Assembly (NCBI GenBank): GCA_963691655.1
Contig: OY829326.1
Location: 19,394,878-19,458,877, forward strand
Reading direction: 5' to 3'
Length of the DNA stretch: 64,000 nucleotides
DNA from: Toxonevra muliebris
Taxonomy: Eukaryota; Arthropoda; Insecta; Diptera; Pallopteridae
The position numbers and the translations under genes are program-made. Positions 61,286-64,000 of the stretch are shown here, piece by piece (the stretch's first letter is position 1; each line of letters opens with the position of its first letter). Below the pieces are notes generated by a model. It was given only the letters and a program-made list of their open reading frames with translations, was not told where the DNA came from and ran no database searches.

Positions 61286-64000
61286 CTAAAAACATAACAG
61301 AAAAAAAATAGAAACAATTAATAACGACAAGGCATTTCAGTGTTAATATACTTAAAATAAACATATTGTAGTAAATCTATACAATAGCTCCATAAAATGA
61401 AAATAAGAATCATAATAAAATAGTGTAATTGCAATTAAAACAAAAACCCACACTCAAAACAAAACATTAAACCATAAGACAATCGCAGAATTTGAATTAA
61501 GTATGGCAAAACATTACTAGGGAAATCCTCATGCGATGAGACGCTTTAATGATCGTTAAAGTGATCGCCATCGGGGTAATGATCATTATTTATTATAATA
61601 ACTTGGTGCGGCTGTGCGAAGAGCGTAAATTAAAAATTCTAAAGAGAAAATATTTCGAATTTTTACCTACTGCCCTGCTACCATAGAAGACATACAAACA
61701 GATGGACAAACATATACGCGAGCTAGCCAGCAAGGCAAGCCAAGACATAACAAACAAACATACATGTGCAGATATGTTCATGTGTGTGTATGAGTTTAAT
61801 GTACTCATAGTTCATGTTGCAGCTTCATCTGGATCATGCAGCGGGTAGTGGGCCACAAATGAATTGCTTAATACTTGGCACACTTTTAAATCTCATCGCC
61901 TTCTCTCTGTATACATATGAGGAAGAGATCATTTTTGCTGTTTTTGTTGTAAAAATGATGAGAAAAATATATGTATACATGTGTATACAAACGCTTAAAA
62001 TAGATAAAAGAAATAAATATTTTTAAATTAAAGCGACAATGTCAAGTTCAATTCTTTACCCCAAAAAAAACGCAAAGAAAAAAGATTTACGAGTACTCGC
62101 TCGCATTTTATATATCAAACTAATTCGTGTGTATGTAGTGTAGCGTAGTGTACTATATGTACAACTAGTGCCCATAATGGTGCACCTCATTGCATGTCAA
62201 TTGCAATTGTGTACAATGTACTAATGTGAAAAACGTGTTCAAATTCGTGATGTTATGCTCTGATTTGAAATGTGGTATAGAGAAAAAATGCAATGTTATT
62301 TTTATTGCATTTATACTCGTCCAACAAAAACCTCTTCTGAAATCATTCGTACGTTCAAATATTTGAAATCGATGGTTATTGTTTTTGAAAAATTTTCCAT
62401 TGCATTTTGTATATATTTTTTACTACGTTTTATTTAGTAGTTTAAGTTTTGTTATGCAAAATAAAAGGGTCGCCGAAGCATATATGGTAGTGTAAAATGA
62501 CTTTAAATATGCCTAAAAATTTCCACTGTTTTTATTTTAACACCTTTAATTTTTGGCACTGAAATTGTAAGTTTTTAAACTCAAGTGGAAAATTCCTTTG
62601 ACGTACAAAGGCAATGTACAAGTAAATTGAACTCAAAATCTTTTCAAGATCTCTAAATAGTTTTTATATACACAATTCGAACAATTGAAGTGCTGCGAAT
62701 TCTAAAGCGTACAAATATAAAAGTGAATGCAAATGCTTTTTATGACGTAATGGTAAAATTGTTTAGAAAATAATTAAATTGCTTGAATTCAATTGTCATT
62801 GTCATTCTACGGATTAAATGACAAATCAGAGGGTTCACTCTTTCCTCACAAATGGAACTTGTACGAATTCTGTTTAAGAGATCATTCTTAAAAGACCATT
62901 GACCAAAAATTTCCAGTTCGGATAGGTTTTTATTGTGCTTTGTTAATACTGGTCCTTAACACAGGTGAAAGTTTGTTATTGACCCATATTTATATATTTA
63001 AACGAATAGAATGAACTTACAGTATTATACCGGATTCAACTAGCTACAAATCCAAATTAAAAAACATAAAATTTGATATTGGATCCGACTAGAGCAACGG
63101 TTTAATCGGTGATCTCGCATTCCGACGCGCTTACTAATATGCTAACGCTACTACCAGGAAACACATTATTGAGTATGGCCTGATAAATAAATAAATCCCC
63201 CTAAACGCAAATTGTTAAAACAACTTTTTCTTATTGTATTGTCTTAAAAAAGACTCATTGATTAAGCTTAACTACATAGAAGCAGTATTAAGCAGTTTCG
63301 AATTTTAAACTGTTGCGCACCAGGAAGTACTCTAATTTTTCTATAAATAGGATAAGATTTATTAATTTTTCAATAATTAAATCATTTTAAAACAAGTTTG
63401 GCATTAAGCCACAATTATGCATGAAATAACCTAAGAATAGCCTCTTTGAATTCTATGCACTAAGCACTTGTTTTAAGAATTATTCGCGAAGATGTTGCCA
63501 CATAAATTTGCTAAGTAAATTAAATATAAATATTTCTAAAAAAAAAAATATTTGTTGTAAATTTGTATTTGAACGATTTTTTGACTTTTAGCCCTAAAAC
63601 CTATATGGGGTGCATAGTAACCCCACTACAAAATAAAAGTCCAATCATTCTACTTTTTACCTTTTTTGTGCGACATGAATTTTTTCATTATAACTATGAT
63701 TTTTATTTTTGATTAATATGAATAATTAATTTATTAAACTAAAATAAAACTAGATTGTGTTTTAAAGTTTATCAAAAAACTGGGGTGTAGAGGAACCCCA
63801 AATAGATATACGTAACAAAAAACAAGGATTGTAGATTTAAAAGTCATTGCACGTCAAGCCTTAAAGTTTATTATGTATTTTGTCATTATGATTCGTATGT
63901 AAATGCTACAAAGTTGAAGGGTCATACTTAGTTATAGACTATATAAAATATTAAAACTGTATAATATTAGAGTTTATATCAAGTTTTTATTTGATTATGA
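61286..64000. other. 5' flank of the SLC36 transporter gene and intergenic DNA
   Basis: Probably contains the transporter's first, untranslated exon and promoter, not located precisely. A SINE remnant lies at 63091-63155; nothing else is supportable. Confidence 0.55.
63091..63155 (-). mobile_element. tRNA-derived SINE head (remnant)
   Basis: On the minus strand GGTAGTAGCGTTAGCATATT, then AGTAAGCGCGTCGGAATGCG, then AGATCACCGATTAAACCG resembles a decayed tRNA: TAGCATATTAGTAAGCG fits a pol III A box and CGATTAAACC a mutated B box (GGTTCGAACC), with start-to-start spacing of about 36 bases. The rest cannot fold as a functional tRNA. Its 3' body is not delimited. Confidence 0.5.

Noticed and set aside
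1..64000. CRISPR arrays, bacterial operons, insertion sequences, rRNA and intact tRNA genes
   Set aside because: None seen; the window is eukaryotic nuclear DNA.

Overview
The window looks like nuclear DNA of a higher fly (Diptera, Schizophora), possibly a tephritid. It is strongly A+T rich, full of (TG)n, (ACAT)n and trinucleotide microsatellites, has short GT-AG introns of about 60-160 bases beside longer ones, and its recognisable genes all have Drosophila relatives. The species cannot be fixed from the sequence alone. No prokaryotic features, CRISPR arrays or operons are present.

Layout. Positions 1 to about 27.8 kb hold no gene I can defend: there is simple-sequence DNA, a pogo-like non-autonomous DNA transposon (2785-3679), a decayed jockey-type LINE fragment (about 4394-4915, minus), two MITE-like inverted-repeat elements (22661-22856 and 25777-26113) and a few coding-looking scraps. 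At 27814-32580 (minus) lies one uninterrupted 1588-codon reading frame for a ten-finger C2H2 nuclear protein that I take to be MEP-1. From 32.6 to 50.7 kb there is again no clear gene; this stretch contains a degenerate minisatellite, a MITE with a 6-bp target duplication (38101-38589), a LINE C-terminal scrap (41376-41588) and a 152-bp degenerate tandem repeat (about 42132-42500).

The gene-dense part is 50.7-61.3 kb. A six-exon minus-strand gene (50740-55090) encodes a CAAP1-like protein. Wholly inside its third intron, on the opposite strand and without introns, sits a pyruvate-kinase-like gene (52631-54277) whose catalytic signatures are eroded. Divergent from the CAAP1 gene is a three-exon gene for an 81-residue IER3IP1/Yos1 protein (56956-57333). 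Convergent with that is a six-exon SLC36-type proton-coupled amino acid transporter (58868-61227, minus). The last 2.7 kb is intergenic apart from a tRNA-derived SINE remnant near 63.1 kb.

The genes do not form a single pathway: a chromatin repressor, an apoptosis-related or nuclear protein, an ER-Golgi trafficking factor, a membrane transporter, and a probable pseudoenzyme. I found no clearly new multi-gene system. The most interesting item is the nested, intronless, catalytically degenerate pyruvate-kinase paralog, whose start lies only 45 bases from a host-gene exon, so its promoter must overlap that exon.
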